From an uncultured bacterium (GTDB taxonomy: Bacteria; Cyanobacteriota; Vampirovibrionia; Gastranaerophilales; Gastranaerophilaceae), in NCBI GenBank assembly GCA_900553205.1, contig USCK01000064.1, positions 1 through 9,714 of the forward strand: DNA of 9,714 nt, given 5' to 3'. The position numbers and the translations under genes were made by a program. A model generated the notes under the pieces. The model made no database searches, was not told the origin of the DNA, and saw nothing but the letters and a program-made list of their open reading frames with translations. The stretch's first letter is position 1. Each line of letters begins with the position of its first letter. This document shows positions 1 through 6,899 of this stretch, piece after piece.

Positions 1-735
1 AAGCTTTTCTATATCTTTGTTTTTATCCTCAAATTTGAAATGAGTTTTAAGAGTTTCTATTTTTCCTTTTATTTCTTCAGGCAAACAACCGTTTTCATAT
101 TGAATCTTTTTTATAAATGTTGATACATGTTTATGAACATTTTCGACAGCAATATTCAATTCTTCAGATATTTTGATTTTGGATTTACCTTCTTTTAGTT
201 TTTCTAATACAATTTGTTCTCGCTCTGTTAAAGAATTGTTATCTGTTACTATATCAAGCACCATCTTGGCTTTTTCTTGACTTTTAGTGTCTATTTTTGA
301 GTTTATATCTTCCGTTATTATATCTGCATAAGTAGTAGTTTTATCTGTTGAAATAGTTCTAGCGAGACTTGGACGACCAAATTCTGTTTTTAAAGAGTTT
401 TTCCCTTTTTTAAAATTATTGAGTTTATTTAAAATAAATTTTAAGGGGTCTTTTTCTTTTAATGAATCTGTAATGCTTTCAAAAAAATTTACAAATAAAT
501 CTTGAGTACAATCGCCAACAGAATGAGTACTTTTAGCAATCAATTTACCTTCTTTTGTAATTTTGTCACTAAAAATATCAAACAAATCAGCTCTTAACCC
601 TTCTTGTGCACGCATATCAGAATGTGAGAGTTCGTTTAAAATATTTTTTGCTTTAAGCGTCTCTTGTTTATTCAATTTTATAGATTTAAAATTTGTATTT
701 TGATTTATATTTTGATTTCTTTTTTGAATATTCAT
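1..735 (-). CDS. Sigma-70-like / HTH regulatory protein, 3' end cut by window edge
   Basis: The reading frame is open for 245 codons from ATG 735 to the left edge with no stop, so the C-terminus is missing. Residues about 169-212 (starting SLTEREQIVLEKL and ending HKHVSTFIKKIQ) have the pattern of a sigma-70 region 4 or LuxR-type helix-turn-helix: the 'LTERE..VL..L.EG.S...I.EEL.I....V..HV' spacing is clear. Residues about 53-90 (including VGDCTQDLFVNFFES) resemble sigma region 2, where 'DxTQdvF' is typical. This points to a small ECF-like sigma factor or a diverged relative. The N-terminus is Asn/Gln-rich with an NTNFKSI patch at 13-19 and is not part of a usual sigma factor. No convincing Shine-Dalgarno precedes the ATG; the leader is almost all A and T. 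No target promoter or anti-sigma gene is visible. I am sure of the ORF and fairly sure of the HTH; the sigma assignment is inference. Confidence 0.72.
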   Translation of the reverse strand, partial: MNIQKRNQNINQNTNFKSIKLNKQETLKAKNILNELSHSDMRAQEGLRADLFDIFSDKITKEGKLIAKSTHSVGDCTQDLFVNFFESITDSLKEKDPLKFILNKLNNFKKGKNSLKTEFGRPSLARTISTDKTTTYADIITEDINSKIDTKSQEKAKMVLDIVTDNNSLTEREQIVLEKLKEGKSKIKISEELNIAVENVHKHVSTFIKKIQYENGCLPEEIKGKIETLKTHFKFEDKNKDIEKL

Positions 736-805
736 TTTATATTTATTTTTACTGCTAGCGTATTCATATAATGTTTGTGAATAAATATTTTTGCGTTTTT
801 AACAA

Positions 806-833
806 AAAAAAGAACCATATTTATGGTTCTTTT
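806..833 (-). terminator. Rho-independent terminator of the HExxH...ExxA gene
   Basis: Perfect hairpin: AGAACCAT (811-818) pairs with ATGGTTCT (823-830) around a 4-nt loop, and A/T pairs extend the stem to 11 bp. Read on the minus strand it is followed by a run of seven or eight T. It lies about 60 bp past the TAA of the upstream minus-strand gene (894-2054) and before the sigma-like gene, so it separates the two transcripts. Confidence 0.85.
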
Positions 834-893
834 CAATTAATTACCGTTTTTTCGATTTTATTTCGTTCATACTTTTTATATTGCTATATATTT

Positions 894-2054
894 TTACAAA
901 ACTTCTTTTGGAACATGTGGAAAATCATCTCTTATAGTTTTCCCTTGTTCATTGTATTCTTTTTTCGCTTTTGCACCTGCTTCATTTGCTTTTATTTCTA
1001 TATAATTTTTACGATATCTCTCATAATCCTTATAATAAGGAACATAATTATTAAGAGATTGAGTATAAGTATCTGCTTCTTTTTTCAGTTTTTTATTTTT
1101 AATTTCGCCATGCAAACTACCGAGTTCCTCCAAGAATTCACCACGTTGTCCACCATTTCTGGCATCTAAATAATACTGCCAACCATGTTCTACCTCATGA
1201 CGAGAAGTTGAAACAAAACCAGCTTTAGACTTGAAATCTCTTAATTTATTGATTTGTATTGTGCCATCATTGAATAACCCACACAAAGTTTCGGAACCGT
1301 CTTCCGACATAAAATCGGTATCTATTGAATAACCTAAACCATCAACACCTCTATCTCGCATAAACCGTTTGGTCAAAGGTTCTTTTGCATCTTCTAAGGT
1401 TAGTAATCTATATCCCAGATAAGAATCTTCAACAGGAGCTTTTACACCATCAGTCTTGATTGAGTTTGGATCAACATCAAAATTTTCATCAACCCTATAT
1501 TCTAAACTTTTAGGTGGTTTATGTTCTATTTTTCCGTTTTTTATCCCCGGATATTCTACAATACGATGTAGAGCCTCTGACGGGTTATTCTCTGAATTTT
1601 GTATTGTTGAAACAGAAACAAACTTATCACCATTATTGACATTTTCAGAAACATGGTTTGTTTGGACTTTTCCTTCATTCCAAAGTGTTGTCCGAATGTT
1701 CAATTCTCTGTATTTGGCTTGTTTCTGTCTATAAAAATCAATTAAACAACGTTTTAGCGAAAACTCCTTAATAGTCGTACTATTCACAATTTCGTTTTCG
1801 CCAATAGTATTTTCTTTCCGTGTATATAATCTATTCCTCAATGGTTGATTATGAAAATTAAAGATTCTCTCAATCATATTACCATTACTATCTCTAAAGG
1901 TCGTTATTTTCTTGCAAGGAATTTTCTTACCCTTCTTTGCAATTAGAACCTCATCAACAGTATATGGTGTTGCTTTGCTCAAGCGCATTGGTTGATTTGT
2001 ATAATTAATAAATTTTTGAGTTGTTTTTGCTAATAGATAATACTTTATGGCCAT
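894..2054 (-). CDS. Putative zinc metallopeptidase (HExxH...ExxA) with uncharacterised N-terminal domain
   Basis: A 386-residue protein. The frame also opens at a GTG at 2069, but ATG 2054 is preferred: an AGGTG lies about 12 nt before it and overlaps the GTG. Residues 286-290 are HEVEH followed by GWQ, a zincin active-site motif, and 60 residues on comes a YIEIKANEAG segment (351-360) whose E353 or E358 could be the third zinc ligand in an ExxA arrangement. This HExxHxxQ...ExxA layout is known from gluzincin-type domains in toxins, effectors and phage proteins. The first ~110 residues (YTVDEVLIAKKGKKIP, then FRDSNGNMIERIF) form a separate basic, beta-looking domain I cannot name. There is no signal peptide or membrane segment, so the protein is either cytoplasmic or exported by a route without a classical signal. 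It has its own terminator at 806-833. Substrate and role are unknown; the peptidase call rests on the motif alone. Confidence 0.7.
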   Translation of the reverse strand: MAIKYYLLAKTTQKFINYTNQPMRLSKATPYTVDEVLIAKKGKKIPCKKITTFRDSNGNMIERIFNFHNQPLRNRLYTRKENTIGENEIVNSTTIKEFSLKRCLIDFYRQKQAKYRELNIRTTLWNEGKVQTNHVSENVNNGDKFVSVSTIQNSENNPSEALHRIVEYPGIKNGKIEHKPPKSLEYRVDENFDVDPNSIKTDGVKAPVEDSYLGYRLLTLEDAKEPLTKRFMRDRGVDGLGYSIDTDFMSEDGSETLCGLFNDGTIQINKLRDFKSKAGFVSTSRHEVEHGWQYYLDARNGGQRGEFLEELGSLHGEIKNKKLKKEADTYTQSLNNYVPYYKDYERYRKNYIEIKANEAGAKAKKEYNEQGKTIRDDFPHVPKEVL

Positions 2055-2082
2055 AACAATATAAAGCACCTAAAAATATTTT

Positions 2083-2123
2083 TTGCTAGTTACAAAAAGT
2101 TTAAGCTATAATCAAGAAAAAGG
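2083..2123 (+). promoter_or_regulatory. Promoter and RBS of the TPR gene
   Basis: TTGCTA (2083-2088), an 18-nt spacer and a perfect TATAAT (2107-2112) form a sigma-70-type promoter. AAAAAGGA (2116-2123) then lies 8 nt before ATG 2132. The predicted transcription start, about 2119, falls inside or next to the Shine-Dalgarno, giving an unusually short leader of about 13 nt. Confidence 0.6.
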
Positions 2124-2131
2124 ACTCAAAT

Positions 2132-3109
2132 ATGGAAAAAGCTAAACTTCTCAAAAAAATTGAAGATTATATTATAAAAAAAGATTATGCTCCTGCACGC
2201 AAACTCATTCGCAACAACTTGAAGCGCATCGGAACAAAATATGAATATTATTTTTATATGGGCATAGCATCAACAGACCCTGATGAGAGAATGAGAAATT
2301 TTGAACAAGCATACGAACTGGAGCCTGATAATCTTGATATCATAATAAATCTTGCAAATGCAAATGACGAACAAGGGAATTATGACTTGGCTATTGAAGG
2401 ATATAACAAAGCGCTGAAGCTTGATAATAAAAACGCACTTGTTTATAACAATAGAGGGTTCTCGTATTTTCATAAAGGCGAATACGAAAACGCTCTAAAC
2501 GACTATAACAAAGCGCTATCTTTATCACCAAAACTGGCAATAGCTAAGTATAATAAAGACGAACTTATAAAAATCTTACAAGATGATGAAAAATATTCAG
2601 AAATCATTAAGAAATCAAATGAAAAACATATTGATTACAAATACTATTTCAATCTTGGTATCCAAGAAGCAAATCTTGGCAATACAAACGAGGCTATGAC
2701 AGCATATAATCGTGCTATTAAAATGAACCCTGATTTTGCACCGGCATATATGTTTATCGGAATATTGGAATTTCAAAAAGAAAATTTCGCAAAAGCGTAT
2801 GAGTATTATTCCAAAGCACTCAAAATTGACGCAAATCTTATTGATGCATATTTCAACAGGGCTCAAATTGTTTTTGCGACAAAGCCAGAGGACAAGACAG
2901 AACTAAATTCTGCACTCAAGGATTTGCAAAAGGCAACAGAGCTTGATGACAAATTTATTGATGCGTATTATTCAATGGCTGTTGTTTATAAAAACCTAGG
3001 GGACTACAAAGAAGCAATAAAAGCGCTTGATAAGATTCTTGAAATAGATAAACAAAGCGTTAATGCAAGAGCATTGAAGAAATTGTTGATTAAGAAATAT
3101 CTAAACTGA
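2132..3109 (+). CDS. Tetratricopeptide-repeat (TPR) protein
   Basis: A 325-residue soluble protein made almost wholly of TPR helix pairs. Clear 34-residue units lie at about 68-101, 102-135, 169-202, 203-236, 237-274 (with a short insertion) and 275-308, and a weaker one at about 37-66. The TPR consensus is visible in pieces such as NLGIQEANLGNTNEAMTAYN and NLGDYKEAIKALDKILEID. Residues 140-168 break the array and may be a degenerate unit. No signal peptide, membrane segment or catalytic domain is present, so it is probably a cytoplasmic scaffold or adaptor; the partner cannot be read from the sequence. The start is supported by an AAAAAGGA 8 nt upstream, and the end by tandem in-frame stops TGA-TAA at 3107-3112. 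It stands alone: divergent from the HExxH...ExxA gene and convergent with the secreted HExxH gene, with its own promoter and terminator. Confidence 0.93.
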   Translation: MEKAKLLKKIEDYIIKKDYAPARKLIRNNLKRIGTKYEYYFYMGIASTDPDERMRNFEQAYELEPDNLDIIINLANANDEQGNYDLAIEGYNKALKLDNKNALVYNNRGFSYFHKGEYENALNDYNKALSLSPKLAIAKYNKDELIKILQDDEKYSEIIKKSNEKHIDYKYYFNLGIQEANLGNTNEAMTAYNRAIKMNPDFAPAYMFIGILEFQKENFAKAYEYYSKALKIDANLIDAYFNRAQIVFATKPEDKTELNSALKDLQKATELDDKFIDAYYSMAVVYKNLGDYKEAIKALDKILEIDKQSVNARALKKLLIKKYLN

Positions 3110-3128
3110 TAAAAATTATATAAATACT

Positions 3129-3164
3129 AAAATAGAGTCAGTTCTAAAACTGGCTCTATTTTTT
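3129..3164 (+). terminator. Bidirectional terminator between convergent genes
   Basis: A 13-bp stem with one G-T pair: AATAGAGTCAGTT (3131-3143) against AACTGGCTCTATT (3148-3160), with loop CTAA. Flanking A3129-3130 and T3161-3162 extend it to 15 bp. The plus strand has six T after the stem, ending the TPR transcript. On the minus strand it is followed by TTTT, and it lies about 20 bp past the stop of the gene at 3184-3750, so it probably serves that gene too. Confidence 0.9.
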
Positions 3165-3183
3165 ATAAAGAAAAAGGTTTTAA

Positions 3184-3750
3184 TTAGTGCATCGCCAACT
3201 GAACTCTGTAGAAACTGTTATTTCTTATAGATTCAGATATTTTATCGTGTGCAGGATCAGAAGTCAGATACATGCGTTCCAGACTGTTTAATCTTTTCAT
3301 AAGAGCGTTATCAACATTAGTTGCAACATTATTTTTTAGTCTGTGCCAATATTCTGCTTCTTTTTGTGTACATTTAACTTCTTCTGCGAATGTTGCTACA
3401 TCTGCTTTGTGAAAACTTTCGTGTGCTATTAAACAAGCTATAGCCTCTTTTGGTGAATTACGATATGCTGCATTCAATAGGATTACTCTGTTACCGAATT
3501 GGTCAAGAGAAGATATTGCATAATCTTTTGAACTTTCAATATCTATCATCATAAAATCACAGAATTTGATAGTTACACTTTTGTCTATTAAATTATCAAA
3601 AACCTCATCTGCTCCAATATTGTTCAAAACTGTAAGAGCCTCTTGTATTCTATAATCATTTGAAAAATGTTTTACATTATATCCTGCTGCAAAAGCCTGA
3701 TTTGCTGCCAAAATAAGCACGCTAAATAAAACTATGACGATACGTTTCAT
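3184..3750 (-). CDS. Secreted/periplasmic small HExxH putative metallopeptidase
   Basis: A 188-residue protein with a classic Sec signal peptide: MKRIV, a hydrophobic core to about residue 16, then AFA-21 before AGYN as a likely signal peptidase I site. The mature protein of about 167 residues holds HESFH at 110-114, the zinc-binding HExxH of zincins, followed by a conserved-looking EEVKCTQKEAEYW stretch (123-135) in which E131 or E133 could supply the third ligand. The hydrophobic ACLIAHES before the motif is the usual buried active-site helix. I infer a periplasmic or surface zinc peptidase or a related fold; the substrate is unknown and no named family is claimed. The start is firm: AGAGGGG at 3760-3766 lies 9 nt before the ATG. 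The gene is divergent from the SulP transporter and convergent with the TPR gene. It shows no sequence similarity by eye to the HExxH protein at 894-2054 beyond the motif. Confidence 0.8.
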   Translation of the reverse strand: MKRIVIVLFSVLILAANQAFAAGYNVKHFSNDYRIQEALTVLNNIGADEVFDNLIDKSVTIKFCDFMMIDIESSKDYAISSLDQFGNRVILLNAAYRNSPKEAIACLIAHESFHKADVATFAEEVKCTQKEAEYWHRLKNNVATNVDNALMKRLNSLERMYLTSDPAHDKISESIRNNSFYRVQLAMH

Positions 3751-3759
3751 AATTACACA

Positions 3760-3766
3760 CCCCTCT
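3760..3766 (-). promoter_or_regulatory. Strong RBS of the secreted HExxH gene
   Basis: AGAGGGG on the minus strand, 9 nt before ATG 3750. It is one of the best Shine-Dalgarno matches in the window and fixes the start. Confidence 0.8.
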
Positions 3767-3790
3767 ATTTTCTTCTTCTTATTCGCTGTG

Positions 3791-3813
3791 ATAGTATTTA
3801 AACTATTTAGTTT
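3791..3813 (-). promoter_or_regulatory. Possible promoter with a small inverted repeat
   Basis: Minus-strand TACTAT (3796 to 3791) could be a -10 box for the gene at 3184-3750. Just upstream of it lies AAACTA-TT-TAGTTT (3800-3813), a perfect 6-bp inverted repeat that could be an operator in the spacer. No good -35 is visible, so this is a candidate only. Confidence 0.3.
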
Positions 3814-3873
3814 TTAGTTTTTCTTCTTTCCTTGGTGTGTATATCGGCATTTTTTTCAAAAACTTTAGGATTT

Positions 3874-3882
3874 TGATATAAT
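3874..3882 (+). promoter_or_regulatory. Extended -10 promoter of the SulP gene
   Basis: TGATATAAT is a perfect extended -10 element (TGnTATAAT), with only a weak -35 (TTTCAA, 3854-3859). Transcription would start near 3889 and give a leader of about 75 nt to ATG 3964. A second, weaker extended -10 (TGCTAGGAT, 3920-3928) lies closer to the gene. Confidence 0.55.
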
Positions 3883-3949
3883 AGTTTACATTTCTTAATT
3901 GTACTTTTTACACTAATTATGCTAGGATATAGACGTAATCAGCGAATAC

Positions 3950-3955
3950 AGGGGA
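3950..3955 (+). promoter_or_regulatory. RBS that decides the SulP start
   Basis: AGGGGA lies 8 nt before ATG 3964. The longer frame from ATG 3919 has no Shine-Dalgarno, and its 15 extra codons (beginning MLGYRRNQRIQG) overlap promoter-like sequence. The gene is therefore placed at 3964. Confidence 0.8.
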
Positions 3956-3963
3956 TTTTTATA

Positions 3964-5499
3964 ATGATTAATATTGTAAAAAAAGACTTTATGGCATCAA
4001 TAATTGTCTTTTTAGTAGCTCTACCTCTTGCGATAGGGATTTCTATTGCTTGTGGTTTGCCTATATATAGTGGTATAGTATCAGGAATTATAGGTGGTAT
4101 TGTTGTAGGTTTGTTTTCAGGTAATTCTCTACAGGTTTCAGGCCCTGCAGCAGGTTTGATATTGATTATTGTAGAAATTATCCATACTATGGGTGTCGAA
4201 AAGTTATTCTTGATAATATTTCTTGTCGGATTATTACAAATCCTATTCGGACTTATGTCTTTTGGAAAATGGTTTAGAGCTATTTCACCTGCAATCATTC
4301 AAGGTATGCTTGCAGGAATTGGGATTTCGATATTCTTATCTCAATTCCATATAATGCTAGATAGCAAACCAAACAATGACTTTTTATTGAATATAAAAGA
4401 TTTATTGAGTATTATATACAATTCTGTATTACCATTGGACGGATCACCACACCATTTGGCTTGTATGACAGGTATAATTACTATTGCTTGCATAATCGGT
4501 TGGAAATTCTTACCTTGGAAGAAATTACATGCAATCCCATCAGCTCTTGTTGGTATTATTGTTGCCTCGCTTTTTGCCAATTTTATGAATTTTGATATTA
4601 ATTATATCCAAGTAGGACAAAATTTTTGGAGTAATATCAACTTTATCGAACCTCAAGACTTATCCAACATTTTTAATTCTTCTGTAATAATAAATGCTCT
4701 TGTTATAACATTTATTGCCAGTGCAGAAACTCTATTGACCTCAACAGCTATTGACAAGATGAGCGAAAACTCAAAAACAGATTATGACAAAGAAATTATT
4801 GCACAAGGTATCGGGAACTCTTTATCAGGCTTCCTTGGTGGTTTGCCAATTACAGGGGTTATAGTGAGAAGTGCTGCAAACATAAACGCAGGTGCAAGAA
4901 CGAGAACCTCTGCAGTTCTCCATGGGGTTTGGTTACTTGTGTTTGTAACATTATTCCCGTTTGTATTAAACTACATTCCTGTAAGTGCTTTGGCCGGCAT
5001 ACTTGTTTATACGGGCTATAAACTTGTTGATATCGATTCGGCAAAACACATCTTCAGATTAAGCAAAGGAGAATTTGCAATATACTTAATAACTCTTGTT
5101 TCAATTCTTTTCACAAATTTGTTTGAAGGGATTGTAATAGGATTTGTATGCGCCTTCTTAAAAAGTGCCTATAAAGTTTTGAAGGTTGATATTGATAAGG
5201 ATTTTATTGAAAGTGAAAATCGAATCATTGCAAAAATCCATGGTAATATTACATTTTTACAACTGCCTACATTGATAGAGGCTTTGGAAAGTTTACCTAA
5301 AGATAAAAATATCACACTTTGCGCTGAAAGATTGCATTATATAGACCACGCTTGCATTGACTATATAAAATCTTGGGAAAAAGAAAGACTTAATGAAATG
5401 CCAAATTATGATATCCATGTTGCTTGGGAAGAAATGAGCAAGACATATCCAACCTTTGAATGGCACTTGTTCCACAAAGAAAATACTAAGAAGAATTAA
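3964..5499 (+). CDS. SulP-family inorganic anion transporter with C-terminal STAS-like domain
   Basis: A 511-residue inner-membrane transporter. Residues about 8-400 are a run of hydrophobic helices with the SulP hallmarks: ALPLAIGISIACGLP near the start, QVSGPAAGL (57-64) in the third helix, ISPAIIQGMLAGIGI, and FLGGLPITGVIVRSAANINAGARTR around residue 290-315, the conserved region before the last helices. The last ~100 residues are a shortened STAS-like domain (KIHGNITFLQLPTLIEAL, then a central strand and AERLHYIDHACIDYI). SulP proteins move sulfate, bicarbonate or related anions, often with H+ or Na+. This 'SGPAAGL' subfamily is often found next to carbonic anhydrase genes, which hints at bicarbonate, but no such gene is in this window, so the substrate stays open. 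The gene is transcribed alone, divergent from the secreted HExxH gene. I see no intrinsic terminator after it. Confidence 0.93.
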   Translation: MINIVKKDFMASIIVFLVALPLAIGISIACGLPIYSGIVSGIIGGIVVGLFSGNSLQVSGPAAGLILIIVEIIHTMGVEKLFLIIFLVGLLQILFGLMSFGKWFRAISPAIIQGMLAGIGISIFLSQFHIMLDSKPNNDFLLNIKDLLSIIYNSVLPLDGSPHHLACMTGIITIACIIGWKFLPWKKLHAIPSALVGIIVASLFANFMNFDINYIQVGQNFWSNINFIEPQDLSNIFNSSVIINALVITFIASAETLLTSTAIDKMSENSKTDYDKEIIAQGIGNSLSGFLGGLPITGVIVRSAANINAGARTRTSAVLHGVWLLVFVTLFPFVLNYIPVSALAGILVYTGYKLVDIDSAKHIFRLSKGEFAIYLITLVSILFTNLFEGIVIGFVCAFLKSAYKVLKVDIDKDFIESENRIIAKIHGNITFLQLPTLIEALESLPKDKNITLCAERLHYIDHACIDYIKSWEKERLNEMPNYDIHVAWEEMSKTYPTFEWHLFHKENTKKN

Positions 5500-5510
5500 G
5501 AACGCAAATT

Positions 5511-5545
5511 GTCATTACAAGCCCACATAGTGGCGTTGCAATCCA
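5511..5545. repeat. Half copy (single arm) of the palindromic repeat family
   Basis: GTCATTACAA (5511-5520), a 17-nt middle with a small GCCCAC/GTGGC hairpin, then GCAATCCA (5538-5545). It has the same GTCATTRCRA...GYAATCCA layout as each arm of the element at 8035-8147, but no inverted partner. It fills most of the 64 bp between the convergent SulP and TolC genes and may act as a weak hairpin there; there is no T-run. Confidence 0.6.
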
Positions 5546-5563
5546 AAAGTGCATTAAAATCAT

Positions 5564-6847
5564 CTACAAGTCAATATCAATTGTAAAGTTATCAAGTCCA
5601 ACTTCTTGCAAAAGGGCAATATAAGCATTGTAATAAACACCCATTGCTGCTAAGAACTCGTTTAACAACTCTTGATGAGAATGTTCTACGACAATCAAGT
5701 TTGTTAATGGAGTTTTTCCTTTTTGATACCGTTGTTTTGATAATGATAAAATTCTGTTTGATTCATCAAGAATTGATTTGTAATGCTCTACGTTTTCTTG
5801 AGCAATTATAAACTTGTCATAATTTGTATGAATAACATTTTTTGTAATATTGATTATTGAATTATATTCTAACTGAGCTTTTTCATATTGTAGTTTTGCA
5901 TTCTTAATCTCAGGAGAATAATTATAAAGAGCTGGAATATCTAACCCTGCACCTACATACGCACCTGGAGTTCCATCATGTGCAAATGCATATCCACCTG
6001 ACAAATATAAATCAGGAATTCTTTGTTTAGCTACAACAGTAATTTCTTTACGAGCCTTTACAACCTTAGCTGCAGCCATTTTTATATCATATCGGTTTTT
6101 GAAAGCTATTGATTCTAACTCCGTATAATCAGGAAGTTCTAACTGGGTAAAGAAAGCCTGCCCAAATACTGAATCCTCTTGAGCATCATATAATGTCAAA
6201 TTGTTTTCTAAGTTCAAAACCTTGTTGAAATTGTACTGTGCAGTCCTAACACTTGCTTTTGCTCTATTTATTTGTACAAGTTGTTTTTTTAATCTCATGT
6301 CAGCTTGCAACACATCAATTTCATAGTTTGGATTATTTTTAGGACGATTTTGCGCAATTTTGAGCAAATCTTCTAATAAATCTCGCCTATCTTCCATGAT
6401 TTTCAAATCAGATTTTGCTAAAAGCAAATTGAAATAAGATGTTCTAACTCTTAATTTTAATTTAAATTCATAGTCTTTGATTTTATTTTCGGTATAAGAA
6501 AGTCCTGCTTCTGCAGCCTTCTTTCTAGTTCCTCTTTTAGTTATTTCTATTGGGAGCATAATACCGACTTGACTGGAATTTCCTTTAGCAATTCTTCCCA
6601 TTAAAAGATTTGATTGGAATTGAGGGTTCTTTAGAGCGTTAGCAATCTTTATATCATTTTTTGAAATCCCTAAATTTTTTCTTTGCTCTTTTAATTCAAT
6701 ATTGCCTTCGAGTGCTAAGTTCATTGCTTGTTCCAAAGATATTTTAAACCTATCTGCATCAGAATGAGCAAGCGAAGATGAATCCACAGCAAATGCTGGT
6801 GAAATCAATACAAGCATTAAAAGTAATATTAATAAAGCCTTCTTCAT
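5564..6847 (-). CDS. TolC-family outer-membrane efflux channel protein
   Basis: A 427-residue protein with a Sec signal peptide (MKKALLILLLMLVLISPAFA, cut after residue 20), no lipobox cysteine, and two homologous outer-membrane efflux (OEP) halves: about 36-215, beginning ISLEQAMNLALEGNIELKEQ, and about 240-425, beginning LESIAFKNRYDIKMAAAKV. Each half shows long coiled-coil helices and short beta-strand pairs (for example LYLSGGYAFAHDGTPGAYVG), as expected for a trimeric barrel plus periplasmic tunnel. It resembles the CusC/CzcC group more than E. coli TolC. Such proteins export drugs, metals or proteins together with an inner-membrane pump and an adaptor; neither lies in the window, so the cargo is unknown. 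ATG 6847 starts the signal peptide but has no Shine-Dalgarno. It sits 52 bp after fic with no terminator between them, so read-through is possible, though it has its own promoter candidate. Confidence 0.9.
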   Translation of the reverse strand: MKKALLILLLMLVLISPAFAVDSSSLAHSDADRFKISLEQAMNLALEGNIELKEQRKNLGISKNDIKIANALKNPQFQSNLLMGRIAKGNSSQVGIMLPIEITKRGTRKKAAEAGLSYTENKIKDYEFKLKLRVRTSYFNLLLAKSDLKIMEDRRDLLEDLLKIAQNRPKNNPNYEIDVLQADMRLKKQLVQINRAKASVRTAQYNFNKVLNLENNLTLYDAQEDSVFGQAFFTQLELPDYTELESIAFKNRYDIKMAAAKVVKARKEITVVAKQRIPDLYLSGGYAFAHDGTPGAYVGAGLDIPALYNYSPEIKNAKLQYEKAQLEYNSIINITKNVIHTNYDKFIIAQENVEHYKSILDESNRILSLSKQRYQKGKTPLTNLIVVEHSHQELLNEFLAAMGVYYNAYIALLQEVGLDNFTIDIDL

Positions 6848-6872
6848 ACTAAATATTTTATGATAAAAATTT

Positions 6873-6881
6873 ATACTAGCA
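6873..6881 (-). promoter_or_regulatory. Candidate extended -10 promoter of the TolC-family gene
   Basis: Minus-strand TGCTAGTAT (6881 to 6873) fits an extended -10 (TGn + TAGTAT), with an overlapping TATAAA at 6875-6870 and a possible -35 TTATCA (6897 to 6892). It lies 25 bp before the ATG, in the 52-bp gap after fic. Confidence 0.4.
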
Positions 6882-6899
6882 AAATTTTTTTTGATAATT

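Noticed and set aside
767..772. Plus-strand TATAAT that could be a -10 box
   Set aside because: No plausible plus-strand gene follows and no -35 is seen; such hexamers arise by chance in AT-rich DNA.
771..1169. Plus-strand ORF of 132 codons, very Phe/Ile-rich
   Set aside because: It lies across a terminator and antisense to the HExxH...ExxA gene. Its composition is that of the complement of an AT-rich gene, and it has no RBS.
1456..1734. Plus-strand ORF inside the HExxH...ExxA gene
   Set aside because: Antisense shadow; the opposite strand has clear motifs.
3939..4298. Minus-strand ORF opposite the SulP gene
   Set aside because: Antisense shadow of a well-recognised transporter, with no RBS or family match.
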